In this document: in pieces, positions 24,391-35,563 of the stretch
Layout: every line of letters begins with the position of its first letter
Position numbering within the stretch: the first letter of the stretch is position 1
From: Epiperipatus broadwayi
Lineage: Eukaryota; Onychophora; Udeonychophora; Euonychophora; Peripatidae
DNA length: 64,000 bases
Assembly: GCA_028023455.1 (NCBI GenBank)
Contig: JAQFVV010000001.1
Span: forward strand, 25,783,401-25,847,400
Direction of reading: 5' to 3'
Program-made: the position numbers and the translations under genes
The notes under the pieces: model-generated
Databases searched by the model: none
What the model was told of the DNA's origin: nothing
Seen by the model: the letters and a program-made list of their open reading frames with translations, nothing else

Positions 24391-24441
24391 GGGGGGGGGG
24401 GGGGGGGCGGCTGGGGGGGTTCGCGGGGCTCTCCTCCGCGG
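24391..24441. other. G17 run and GC-rich patch
   Basis: Seventeen consecutive G are followed by cggctggggggg, ttcgcgggg and ctctcctccgcgg, with AT repeats on the right. It could form a G-quadruplex, and GCGGgg...ccTCCGC can form a hairpin. Such a patch is alien to its AT-rich surroundings. A sequencing or assembly artefact at a homopolymer is possible. Confidence 0.7.
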
Positions 24442-25473
24442 ATATATATATATCTTCTGACGCTTTTCCATTCCTTAATTGAATGTCTTATTTTTCATTT
24501 TGCCAATTCACAAAAAGTTGTAATTTAAGTGTTTATATTCCTGCTACAATCTCTCTCTTTAATAATAGAGCAATTTTTTTATTTCTAAAATAACTTTCTT
24601 TCTAAACAAGAATATTATTTTATACTCCTGAAACTTTATTCTCTTTTATCAATTTCTTGATAATTCATAATGGAAAGTGCAAGAAATTTGACATTTGTTG
24701 ATCAGATTATATAATTTGATAAAGAAATATAAGTTGTTAAGTCATTTTTATAACACTTTATAGAATATTGATTTTTACCGATATTTCAATTTTTCTGAAC
24801 AGATCACTTTTAAATATATTTATGGGTTTTTTTTACTTTTTTCTATACATTAATTTACTTATTCAATCAAAAATATAATGATGAATTGTTGCTTTTCATA
24901 TTGGATTTTTTGCATCACTTATGTTTTTATTAAACTGTTCAAGTATGAGCAATGATCTGTCTGTTAATATTTGGAAACTATTTTTAAGACATATTTTAAA
25001 TTCATAAAAATATTTTTGATGGTTAGAATTATCAACTGATCTCTATAGGTTCCATAATTATTGATCATTTTTAATGTAGAATCTATTAACACTCTTTTTT
25101 TTTTTGTTAGTCAAATATAATTCGATTTTGCAGTATCTTTATTTAGATACTTCCATTCCCATTCATAATTAAACTTTTTCTCCAAAAATATAAAATATTG
25201 CTTTTTTTCCCCCATAAAATATTATAAGTTTATGTCCCCCTTCATTATCTGTCTTCTGTGTAATTAAATTTAGCAGAAAAACTTTCATATTGAAATTAAT
25301 TTTTATTTCATGACAATATTAAAATATATTATCTAATCTTTGCATATCTTTACAAAAATACTTTTTTTTTCTCAGAATAAGAACTTGTTGAAACATAAAT
25401 TTGAAAATTATCTACATTTGGTATCTTCCATTTAATTGAATAATTAATCTGAGACTATATCAAATATACTATT

Positions 25474-25566
25474 GTTGGACTATTTCCATCATTTATGAGT
25501 GAATGTTGAATGTATAGAAAATTTTAAACTTTATTTAAACTTTCCAAATATAAACAACTTGTTAGT

Positions 25567-25605
<39 letters not shown>

Positions 25606-25879
25606 CAACTAATTAGCCTCATTAAAAAAATTGAAAGACTCAGGAGGATTTGAATCAATCCTCACATATAAGTATATCAAATTTCTACTATATGTTGCCT
25701 TTGACAGAATAGCTTAGTTGGTAGAGTGTTTACCTTAAATTCGATATTCAAGAATCTAAAGGTGCGAGTTCAACTTCTAACAAGTTGTTTGTATTTGGAA
25801 AGCTTAAATAAAGTTTAAAAATTTTTATACATTCAACATTCACTCATAAATAATGGAAATAATCCAACATATCACATCT
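25474..25879 (+). mobile_element. Foldback element with internal tRNA-like module
   Basis: The outer ~105 bases are inverted: TTGGACTATTTCCATCATTTA starting at 25,474 is mirrored by TAAATAATGGAAATAATCCAA ending at 25,879, and both arms continue through tgaatgttgaatgtata and aactttatttaaacttt. Between them lie an (AC)15 tract (25,571-25,600) and a tRNA-like stretch with box A TAGCTTAGTTGG (25,710-25,721) and box B GAGTTCAACTT (25,765-25,775). The tRNA-like part plus tail resembles the ends of PLE2 at 60.6 and 63.5 kb, so this is probably a non-autonomous relative. It carries no ORF. Confidence 0.7.
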
Positions 25880-26202
25880 TATAATATACCATAATTACAA
25901 ACTTTCAGACAAATACTGTTAAACTTCTGTATATTGTTTTTTTATATTTTTTATTTATAATGATTAACACTTGTAGAGTAATTTGCACATTTACTGTAAA
26001 CTACATATTCACTTTCCAATTATGGAAAATGTCCTAATTAATAATAATAAATTTTTTAAACCATTTAATATTTCTTCACTTGAAAATGATCAATAATTGA
26101 ACATACTTACCATCCAATGTCTTTGATCGTAAATTTCTACCTTGGCTAACAATTTTAAAACTTCTGAAATATCACAGCTATAATAATTTGTTTTTGTATG
26201 GT

Positions 26203-26277
26203 ATACATGTGGGGGGATGATGATCTGAACAAACTGATGAGTGCTGGTTCAACATGAAATATATATATATATATAGG

Positions 26278-26315
<38 letters not shown>

Positions 26316-26340
26316 AGATCATTATCGTTTTTACATGTAT
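26203..26340 (+). ncRNA. Hammerhead-ribozyme-like core inside a long hairpin (degenerate)
   Basis: CTGATGA (26,234-26,240) is followed by GTGCTG-gtt-CAACAT and then GAAA (26,256-26,259). These are the two invariant strands of a hammerhead core with a 6-position stem II containing one A-C mismatch and one G-U pair. An outer helix encloses the core: atacatgt-gggggg-atgatgatct (26,203-26,226) against agatcattat-cgttttt-acatgtat (26,316-26,340), pairing with G-C/G-U matches. The position of stem III is filled by an expanded AT repeat (26,259-26,313), so no clear cleavage site remains. It is probably a dead copy of a ribozyme-bearing repeat. The fold was read by eye. Confidence 0.4.
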
Positions 26341-26639
26341 GTGATCAAATGTATCAATTGTATAAATACAGATGGAGTAGATAGCTGTAGAAAGCTTGAA
26401 AGTGTAAGTTCAAATCCCTTCTAAATACATTAAATTCAGTATAGACAATATACTTGTATTTAAATATATTTCATACTCTGTAGTCAAGTTGCAATCTTTA
26501 AGTGTCTATATATATTCAATGGACCATTAGTAAGAATGGATTTCCATTCTTGCTATTAAAAGGTGTGGTTGCCTTGACAGCAGTGAAAGATATTGATTAC
26601 TATTTTTACTGTGAATGTTTAGGTGATTAATGGTTGGTA

Positions 26640-26643
<4 letters not shown>

Positions 26644-26710
<67 letters not shown>
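26644..26710. repeat. (AT)n(GT)n compound microsatellite
   Basis: AT run to 26,682 followed by GT run to 26,710. The same compound form occurs at 45,212-45,253. Confidence 0.95.
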
Positions 26711-27267
26711 AAGATTTTCACAGGCTACCAATGTTAAATAATGGGTCATTTACAAAGAGAGAAATAAAATGATACTAAATAATCCAATTAAGAAAATCAA
26801 AGTTCCTCCACAATCACTCTGAAAATAAGCTTGGGAAAAGAACAATCACCAAATTAGTATAAAATGGTTGGTGAAGTTTAACTATTTTTTTAATTTGTTT
26901 TATCCATTAAAGATAGCTAAAGAGCCCTTTACCAACAAATAACTAATTAACTTGACAGATTGATTAGAGATTTGCTATTCAAAATAGTCCTAAACTTATT
27001 TTAAAATTATAAAGTATCTTAAACTCTTTTCTAACTTCACTCTGAATCATGTCCTAGATTGTAAAGAAGAAAGAAAATCCTTAATCTATCATTATTTGGA
27101 ACTTTCTAACCTGCTTAAGATGTTTTCTTATTTCTATAAGAAATGCTGAAGAAGCTTATAACCTGCAATATAATTTTCTACTTCGTTCTTTTTCTATGTA
27201 TTGATTTCTACTTTAACATATCATACCATTTACACCTTTCTTAAACACTTTATCAATACTCTTCAAC

Positions 27268-27381
27268 TGTCCTGCAGTCACCATTAGAGCTACAATATTC
27301 AATTATATAATTATATAATTAATACACTTATACACATACATATTCAGGTCCTGCAGTCATCATCAGAGCTACAATATTCAA
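27268..27381. repeat. Short direct duplication, ~34-bp units
   Basis: gtcctgcagtca followed by agagctacaatattcaa occurs at 27,269-27,302 and again at 27,348-27,381, about 80 bp apart, with three or four differences. The intervening DNA is AT-rich. Confidence 0.8.
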
Positions 27382-27804
27382 ATATATAGTAAAATTGTTC
27401 AAAGAAAATTAATATTAATTTTAATTTTATTACAATTATTATTTTTTTGTAAAGGCTTTTTATTCTAGATAAAAAGTAATCTTATCACATCATCAAAATT
27501 TTAATTTTACTCTTAAATCAATTAAAAATATAAGTTTGATCTCTTCTGAAAACAACACGGATTTATTTTGCTATCAGGAAAGTTTAAGGTTTTATTTTTT
27601 GTATTTTTGTTGATTTTTTTTCTCCATGTAGAATGGTGGTATGATTGGAATATGCATTCATCATGGATAGACTTATAAAAATCATGTGAAATATAATAAG
27701 TATTACTTGTTTAAAACTGATATTTGCAGAAGACTATATTTTCAGGTTAAGTTGATCATTGTATTAATAAAAAAATTTGTCCCAGCATAACAAAATTTTC
27801 AGCT

Positions 27805-28680
27805 TGGACTGTTTTTTTTATATTAGCTGCGATTAATAATTTGTAAATTAACTGCTTCTTAAATAATTGAAAATGCTATTTTAGTAATTTTAACTTTCTG
27901 GAACACTGTTATATAGAGTTTTTGCTGGTTGAAGTAATCCAAAAGCCCTTGACTAGATGATATTACAATTTTCTTAAAACAAGAAAACTCTTTATAAAAG
28001 CAAAAACTAAAAAAAAAAATTGGTGTCGATCACATTTTTCTTTACCAGTGCCAGTCAAGATTGCATGCAACATATATTATAAAATAATTTTAAATAATTA
28101 CTTTTTTTTAAATGTATCTTGCTGATATGAATGAAGAATGAAAGAAATAAATGACTTGCGACTTTTATGAAGAAAAAAGTAATACTTTTGCTCATACTAG
28201 TTATATCTCTTTTATAATACCTATTTTAGGGTGTGGGTAAAAAGTTTGTAATGTCTGACTAGATGTATTTTATTTTTAATTATAACACAGCTTTTTATAT
28301 TAGCTGTGTTAATAATTCACAAATTAATTGCTTCTTAAATAACTGAAAATGTCATTCTAATCAGTTTAACTTTTTGGAATGCTGTCAAACAGAGTTTTCC
28401 CTTGTTGAGATAATCAAAAAGTCCTTGATTACAATGATGTTATAGTCTTTTTAAAACCAGAAGCTCTCTTCTTAAAAACCAAACTAAAAACTGATTGACA
28501 TCTATCACAATTTTTTTTATTCAATATTTTTCATGATAAGATGCAAAAAATATAGGTGTCTTTATGTATTGTTACAAATTAGTTTTAACTAATTACAATT
28601 CAAAAAAATAAAAAAAATATGTATTTTGCCGATATAAAAGAAGAATGAAAGAAACATATGGCTTGCAATTTTTATTTTAA
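27805..28680. repeat. Diverged direct repeat of ~380 bp, two copies
   Basis: The order ttttatattagctg, ttaataatt, aattaactgcttcttaaata, tgaaaatg, aactttctggaa, agagttt, aatc-aaaag-ccttga, aactaaaaa, atc-atcaca, aatgaagaatgaaagaaa runs from about 27,805 to 28,170. It recurs from about 28,288 to 28,680. The copies differ by many substitutions and small indels, so the duplication is old. No coding content or terminal repeats were seen. Confidence 0.75.
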
Positions 28681-29571
28681 AAAAAATTTCTGTTAGCTTT
28701 CCTGTATATTTTGTAAAACATTCAAGATCAAATTATACAGTATTTATAAATCTGTTGTTGTCAATATGGTTCCTATATTTGGCTTCTTCTGTTTTTAGAC
28801 TATAATTATGTTAGTTATTCCACCTTTTGTATGGTAGTTTCTTAATATTTATTTTTTTTTTCCATTTTCTTCAACTCCTATCACTTAATCATTAAATTAA
28901 TTTAAATATTCTGGTGGCTTTGAAATAGAAAAGTGGATTTAAATGCTAACATGCTTCTATTATGTTTACTAGTTAAAAGGTAGTTTTCATTTTCAAGTTT
29001 TGATAATAAAAAAACTTAAAAGTTATTCTAGTTATAAAATTGCTTCAAATAAATTAGTTATAGATAAGGATGGGTTTTTTAAATTTATTATATGGAATTG
29101 AGATATTGATTCCTATACCAATGTAACATAAATACAGTAAAAAAAATTATTTAAGGATGATTTTAAAATCCTAAAACCTTAATGTTAAGACTACTTACTA
29201 TATTCTTCAGATTTTTGGATATTATACTGGTTGAATCTACTATTGTAAAGCCACTTTAGTGTTTTAATGGGTATTTGAAGTGAATGAAACCTGAAAAAGA
29301 TTTTTATGAAAAAATTAGATCTCATTTTCATTTTCACCATATAAAAATTATTTTATAAATACTTTTAATAGTTTCAATATTAATTGCTTTTATTAGATAA
29401 ATAGCTGAAAATTAAGATTAAAAACATAACAATATGTCACATAAAAAGAGTAAAAGATCAGCATGTAATTTTTGTGAATATATTTCTGTTTCTTAAATTG
29501 GTTTGTATAATCAAACACAAATTTATCTCCAACTTTTTAGTTTTTTTTTATGTTTCTTTTTTGTCTAGAAT

Positions 29572-30037
29572 GTGGTTTGGCAAACTTTTTAACATGAAAA
29601 ACACTTTTGTTTCAATCTCCCCTCTCCTTCATAAAAGAACTACAAGAAAAGAGATGGAAAATCGGTTCATGAAAAATATGAATTTCTGAATGGCTATGGA
29701 TTTATTTTAAAATTTATTTTAGTAATGAAACATAATAGAATTGTTTACATCCTAGTTAAAAAAACGTTATGTTAAAAGGAAACAAATGTGAACAAAAATT
29801 ATATTGACATATTTACAAATTTCTAATATTTAAATATTGATCACATACAATAATTACTATTCTATAATAAGGCTGAATTCAAGAAATATTGTAAAGCACT
29901 TTTTTTTCTCTTCTAGAATTATCAAAATATTTATTTACAAATTACAAGAAGAAATAAAAAATATGTTTATGTTTATCATCATAAAAAGAGCTGTGAGATT
30001 GAATGTGGATCAGGAACTGAAGTTTGTGGATCCCTGA
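29572..30037. mobile_element. hAT-type MITE with 8-bp target duplication
   Basis: A 466-bp insertion begins GTGGTTTGGCAAACTTTTT and ends AAGTTTGTGGATCCCTGA. The ends are imperfect inverted repeats of the hAT type (reverse complement of the right end CAGGGATCCACAAACTT). Flanks are tctagaat (29,564-29,571) and tttagaat (30,038-30,045), an 8-bp target duplication with one change, as hAT elements make. There is no transposase and the interior is AT-rich, so it is non-autonomous. Confidence 0.7.
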
Positions 30038-30671
30038 TTTAGAATTAGATTTATCATACCTGATTATGGTATTACTATTGATTCATAAAAGTGATGTCGA
30101 AAAAAGGCAATCTGCTACTTGGAATATATATTATTTGTGTATAAACAAAAAATGTCACAAAATGAAATACTTACTTTCAAAAATGTAAAATATATTATAA
30201 CTTAGTAAAGTAAAAATGTAAAACTTTTATTTTTTTTTAATTCTAGAAAAAAATAATAAATAAACATAGAGAAGGAAAAGCTGAAAATACAAGAATATTT
30301 AATGAGATGCTAAATAAAGTAGTCAAATTGAATTGTAATATAATTACATTTGATAATAATAACTAAATGCTTGCCTTAACTATTTAAAATGTAAACAATA
30401 ACAAAATATAATTAATATATAAAATTTAAAAAAAAAATTAAAATATTTTTGAAAATTAAAATTTATTAATGTAAAGTTTTAAAATAAAATTAATGAAAAA
30501 TTTATTAAATGGAAAAAAAATATTTAATTTTTTTTTTCAAATAGTTGAAAATGTAAAAAAATATTGATAATAGAGCTTTTATATATAAAAATGTGATCAG
30601 GGAGTAAATAATTTGCTTTTTATTATTGCACTTTGTTTTTTTATTTAATTGCTTATATATATATTTTTTAG

Positions 30672-30735
30672 GGTCAAGTAAGTTTTGATGAAAATGGTGA
30701 CCGACAAGGAATGATGTTAATTTTTCAATTTTTGA
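30672..30735 (+). CDS. GABA-B-type receptor exon (GVTG-QVSF motif)
   Basis: A short 64-base exon: acceptor ttttttag, donor A|gtaaga, entering in phase 0 and leaving in phase 1. It encodes GQVSFDENGDRQGMMLIFQFL, which completes F-Q-G-V-T|G-Q-V-S-F. GABA-B subunits have '[23 protein letters not shown]' or 'GVSGHVVFDASGSRMA' at this point, so the match is clear. The first half looks like subunit 2 (VTGQV) and the FD..G.R pattern like subunit 1. It is too short to find by ORF length alone. Confidence 0.93.
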
Positions 30736-33700
30736 GTAAGAATATTTTGACTATTTCTTAAAATTACATATCTTATTGTTTGTTTAAAATCATTACAAAT
30801 AAATATTTAAATTGAAATCATTACTGGAAATGCATTTTGTGAAATATTAAAAAAGTTGGTCTTTAATCAATAATATTTTTCATAATGTTTCTTTTATCAT
30901 GAGCAAAATTAACTACTGGCAGGCTAATGTAATATTTGGACTTCTGCAATAAAAAATGTACAAATCAGTCTATTAAACTTTTTGATTTACCCGCCCATTT
31001 TATGTAAGATTTTTCTTTAAAATGGTTTTAATATTCTAATAAGTTTAGATTTGAATACATTCATTTTTCTATTCCATTTTTATTTCCAATATATTTTTAT
31101 ATTTCTCTTGAATCTTGCAATTTTTATTTCAGAATTTAATATTATGTTTTATAAAATGAAAATGGTAAATCATATTTCTTTTTAGAAATATGCATATTTT
31201 AAATATAATATTAAGTTTGGCAAATAAATTATTTATTTTTTTCATTTAATTATTTTATGTTATTTGCTTTTGATGATAGTTATTGAATCTAAATAAAAAT
31301 AAATATTTATTTCTTCAAACTGTTTTCTATATATTATTTGTTAATTAATACATCAATTTTGCTAAGATTTATTTTAGAAACTAATTTTAAACTAATAAAC
31401 ATTTCTCACAAATTTTTAGTTTCAAGTCAGAAGATCTCTAAACTTTGAAGGCATGCTCATTTTTAATTAAAGTTTATATTAATGAAATGAATTAATGTTT
31501 GATAGAAAATGAGTTGATAGTATTGCAAAAGTAAAGGGAAAGAAATAATAATTTTTAAGTAGCCCATTGCAATTAAAAGTCCCCTCTTACTATTTCTCAT
31601 TAAAAACAATGAGAAAAATTGGCCTTTTCCATTAAGCATATCAATTTTCAGATAATGAGAATTTGAGTGATGCTATTCTTATTCTATCCTCTAATTAAGA
31701 ATAAATAGGTAATCATTTAATTACCAAAAAATTGGATGTTTATTAAACAATTCCTGATTAGAATCTGAAAAATGTCATTTTATTCAGGTGAGATTTTTAT
31801 CAGTCTTAAGTATATCCATTGGATTTATCTCAATAGTATTATAATTATATGTAGTTTATTTATTCTGAGATCTAACATTTACCATTTAAACTTTTTGAAT
31901 ATTTTTAAGGTTACAGAAAATAATTTTTGTAAATTAAACTACTTTGGTGCACTTTTGAAATTTTCAAGATAATATTTTTGAAATTTTAAAGTGGACTTTC
32001 TGTAATTTTTTAAAATAATTTCTATTTAAATCTCATTGAAAACTAAATATGCTTTAACTTGACATCCATAGCATTTTTTAAACTTCGTGTTTCACAAGCC
32101 AATCTCGCATAATTGTTTTAAAATATGCAAAATATTTTCAGCCTTACAATATATCTCCAATTTCTCACATGCTAAGCACCATGTGCCTTGTATGCTACTC
32201 CATGATATTTGACAATAGGCAACATAATGTACTCAAAAGAAATAATAAGTAATGGTTCAATTCCTACTTATGATCTCTCAAATTATCACCCAGAAATATC
32301 ATGAACAAACCTTGGCAATCTATAATCTATTTCAATTGTGCATTCTCTTATTCAAACGTTTACTGTCATTAGAACTTTTTATAACCACTTATTTTTGAAG
32401 TAATTATAAATTAGTTATGTGTTTAGCCTTACGAACTATTGTCTATGTAAATTAAATTTTTTTTTAGTACATTTGTTAATAATATGTTATCATAGAAACA
32501 AATTTATTTCCTTGATCTAAGTGATAATTTGAATAAAAGTCATTATTTTCTTCCACTGTTGGTCAATTTAAGATTTTTTAAAATCTTTTTAATCCTTTAA
32601 TAAAAATTTATAAAGAAGAAATATTAGTATTTTTAAAAATTTCTGTTTTTAACTTGTTTGTATAATAATTTCATTTCATTTTAATAATTTTTTTTAGGAA
32701 TCTAATCATTGATAAATAAAATTTAAAAAAATAAAATAAAATTGTTTTAAAATAGGATTAAACATCACTGTAAAGATCATATTTACATGTGTAATTGTTA
32801 GAATTACACAACCTACATGAAAATCACCCAAGAGCAATCGTCATGTGACTTCCACATTCTGACATCCCAGAATACCAACTTTTTCCTTTACAATCTGTTA
32901 AGGGCAGGGGCAAAACAAAAGACTCTTAACTATTTTATGTAAGATATTGATTGCAAATAAAGATTAGAAACTGCCAAAATAATGAGATAACACTAATTAT
33001 TTACCTATGTATAACACAAAACACATACTGTCATGACTTTAATTCTGAATTATAATTTAATTTAAGGTAAACAAACCTTTCAAAAATTTATTAAATGCAT
33101 TTAATTCTAATTATGCACAGATATAGTATATGATGTTGTAAGGATCCATATTTTAAAATAATTCCTATTTAATACTATTAATGTAGAATATTATTAATGT
33201 TAATTGATTGAATATATTCAAATCTATTGCATAGACACCTAACTGTTTTCAACAATCATCATTGCTGTTTTAATCCTAACTGAGACAAGCTTATAAATTA
33301 AGGCTAATCTTATTACTTGAGTGTTGTGATCAATTACAGATTATAATATTAGTGCACAATTAGTAATAAAATATAATTGTAAAATACAAGGATTCACATC
33401 TATATTACAATAGTTATTTAAGAATGCATACATGGAAAGATTATTTGTCCATGGTAGGAATTAAACTTCTACAATATATATAGCATACAGTGACCAGCAG
33501 TCACATACATATCTCTACACAACATGTATGAAAGTAAAATGGATGGCATATAGTAGAAATTGATCATCTACCACACACCACTGTTTAAATAAGAGAATGA
33601 TTATAAGGGAGCACAGTCTCAAATGATATTACAATTATCTAATACTAACATGTTACATAAAGATGAGAATCAGATGTAAATCATAACCCAAATGAACAGA

Positions 33701-33908
33701 TACCAGCAATGCATTCTTATCAATAATAATAATTCAAATACAAGATTAGTTAGCTAAAATTGACATATGTTTAGCAGAATTCCAATCTAGCTTGTCTATG
33801 CAGCAGGCTTGCCTTCCATTCATATATTTAAAATTTTACTGATTTAACATACTATTACTAAATAAAGTGGAAATAGTGATTTAACTAATAATACACCTTC
33901 TAATAGTA

Positions 33909-34022
33909 TGGCAAGAGATTGTGATTATAGCTAATTGCTTTTTATAAACCAATTTATTACCATTAACACTGGCCAAATTCTAGTATGATATTCAAATAAA
34001 ACAAAAATACAATCTCTTGCCA
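33909..34022. mobile_element. Tc1/mariner-type MITE, 114 bp
   Basis: Perfect 14-bp terminal inverted repeats, TGGCAAGAGATTGT (33,909-33,922) and ACAATCTCTTGCCA (34,009-34,022), are flanked on both sides by TA, the target site of Tc1/mariner transposons. The interior has no ORF. Confidence 0.65.
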
Positions 34023-34331
34023 TACCTGTTCTTAAACAGATTAAGTAAATAACTATTCATTAACATATTTCATTAGATAGGGGACAATAATCAACTAAAG
34101 ATTTTAAAGTTTATACTTTATTTCACTCTTTAGGTATTGGCAGAGTTTATTTTTAAACTATAGCTATGGTGAATGAGGGTTTAAATTACTATTTCACATT
34201 TATTTTGGATGCACAAATATCAGTTAATTCTTAGTTTCATGGCTGTTTCTTCCTGTAGCATTGGACATCAGCTTTTTCTTCTTCTAAGGTGGATACATAG
34301 AAGACACATGTTTGATTTCTTCTGTTGTTGA

Positions 34332-34438
34332 TGGCTTCTTTAGCATGACTCAATAATGGATTTTCAGCCTGCCTTCTGCCAGATTGGCTTCTTTAGCATG
34401 ACTCAATAATGGGTTTTCAGCCTGCCCTCTGCCAGATT
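34332..34438. repeat. Tandem duplication of a 53-bp unit
   Basis: tggcttctttagcatgactc...ctgccagat repeats immediately at 34,332 and 34,385, with two differences between copies. The recent duplication lies in a slightly GC-richer patch of the intron. Confidence 0.95.
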
Positions 34439-35463
34439 GACAGAGTAAAGTGGATAACAGCTTCTCTACTTTTGCATAGCAGACTTGCTGGAACTATTAG
34501 ATAAAACTTAATTAAAACAGATTAATAATAATGGCAGTATAATAATCGCTGGCAGAATAAAGATAGAATAATAATAATGAATGCAAAATAATAATTGCAG
34601 AATAATGACAGCAAGCTTTTAGATTAAAGGTTTTAGGATATTTAGATTTTAGATCCTTAAACATAATTTCCATTCCTATTTATACAGTTTGGAGATATCT
34701 TCTCAGTAAAATTCTTATCAATCTCTTGTCATTTAGATCCTTTGATTGATTGGCTATAGATAACTCTATTACACTACTGAATACTGAATTTACTCTATTT
34801 GCAAACTCATATTTTTGAGTGAATAATAGTCATTTTAATTAAATTATTTTAATCACTTCTAAAATTCAATCTCGTAATCCGTTTATGAGCATTTTAATTA
34901 CTTTTCCTAGAATATGATTTCCACTTATAATACCTTTTTCTTTTAAACTACTTTTTAATATAAATTTAGAATCAATTATCTTTTAAATTTTAGAAAATAT
35001 ATTGCATTTAACACAAATTAACTTCATAAATAATTATACCATATATCTCTATCTGTGCATTTACAATATACGTTTAATTTCTATTTATAAAAAAATTATT
35101 AAAATTCTACTTTTAAATTTTCTTCGTACTTTTTAACATGCAAACATGGACGTGTATATATGTTTACATATATATAGCTTCACATAATAATTTTTGATTT
35201 GTTTAGATTTAACTCTTGTACACTATCTGAACTAAATTATCTGCCGAGACTATTTGGAGCCTTTAACATGATGTTTTTTAGACAGTTTTCGATTTATTTA
35301 TATTAAAAAGTTTAACAAAATACATAAAAATGATCATCCATACAGGTTGATTAAGTCAGTATTATTTTTAAAAATCTTATCTCAAACAAAATGTCATTTT
35401 TCATTTCAATTATTGCCAGTTTTATAATATCAATTATCAACATAAAAACAACGTTGTTGTTTG

Positions 35464-35563
35464 TTTTTTTTTCAAGTGTCATGGCATCGGCCGGGACGCG
35501 AACCCGCAACCCGGGCAACTGCTTGTAAGGCAGTCGCGCTGACCTCTCGACCACCAATGCAAG
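35464..35563 (-). mobile_element. tRNA-derived retroposon with poly(A) tail and target duplication
   Basis: Minus-strand tRNA-like body at 35,482-35,560. The acceptor arms GCATTGG/CCGATGC pair over 7 bp with one G-U. Box A is TGGTCGAGAGG. A perfect 5-bp anticodon stem (ACTGC/GCAGT) holds the 7-base loop CTTACAA, anticodon TAC (valine-like). A T-arm GGG-TTCGCGT-CCC follows, then tgacacttg and a poly(A) run. The insert is flanked by the perfect 15-bp direct repeat acaacgttgttgttt (35,448-35,462 and 35,564-35,578). That shows LINE-type retroposition, so it is a SINE or retropseudogene rather than a genomic tRNA gene. Its high GC stands out sharply and it looks young. Confidence 0.85.

Larger units (their letters stand above)
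22062..30671 (+). other. Receptor intron, 8.6 kb, transposon-rich
   Basis: GT...AG intron between the GVT| and |GQVSF coding segments. It contains the palindrome at 22.5 kb, the G-rich tract at 24.4 kb, the foldback element at 25.5 kb, the hammerhead-like hairpin at 26.2 kb, microsatellites, diverged direct repeats at 27.8-28.7 kb and a hAT MITE at 29.6 kb. The remaining sequence is AT-rich with nothing recognised. Confidence 0.85.

Noticed and set aside
27330-27381. Hammerhead-like CTGATGA on the minus strand
   Set aside because: The second strand reads GAAT instead of GAAA, no stem II forms, and the neighbouring copy has lost CTGATGA.
35482-35560. Functional tRNA-Val(UAC) gene on the minus strand
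   Set aside because: Acceptor and anticodon stems pair well, but the first T-stem pair is G-G, the variable region is long, and the perfect target duplication plus poly(A) show it was inserted by retroposition.
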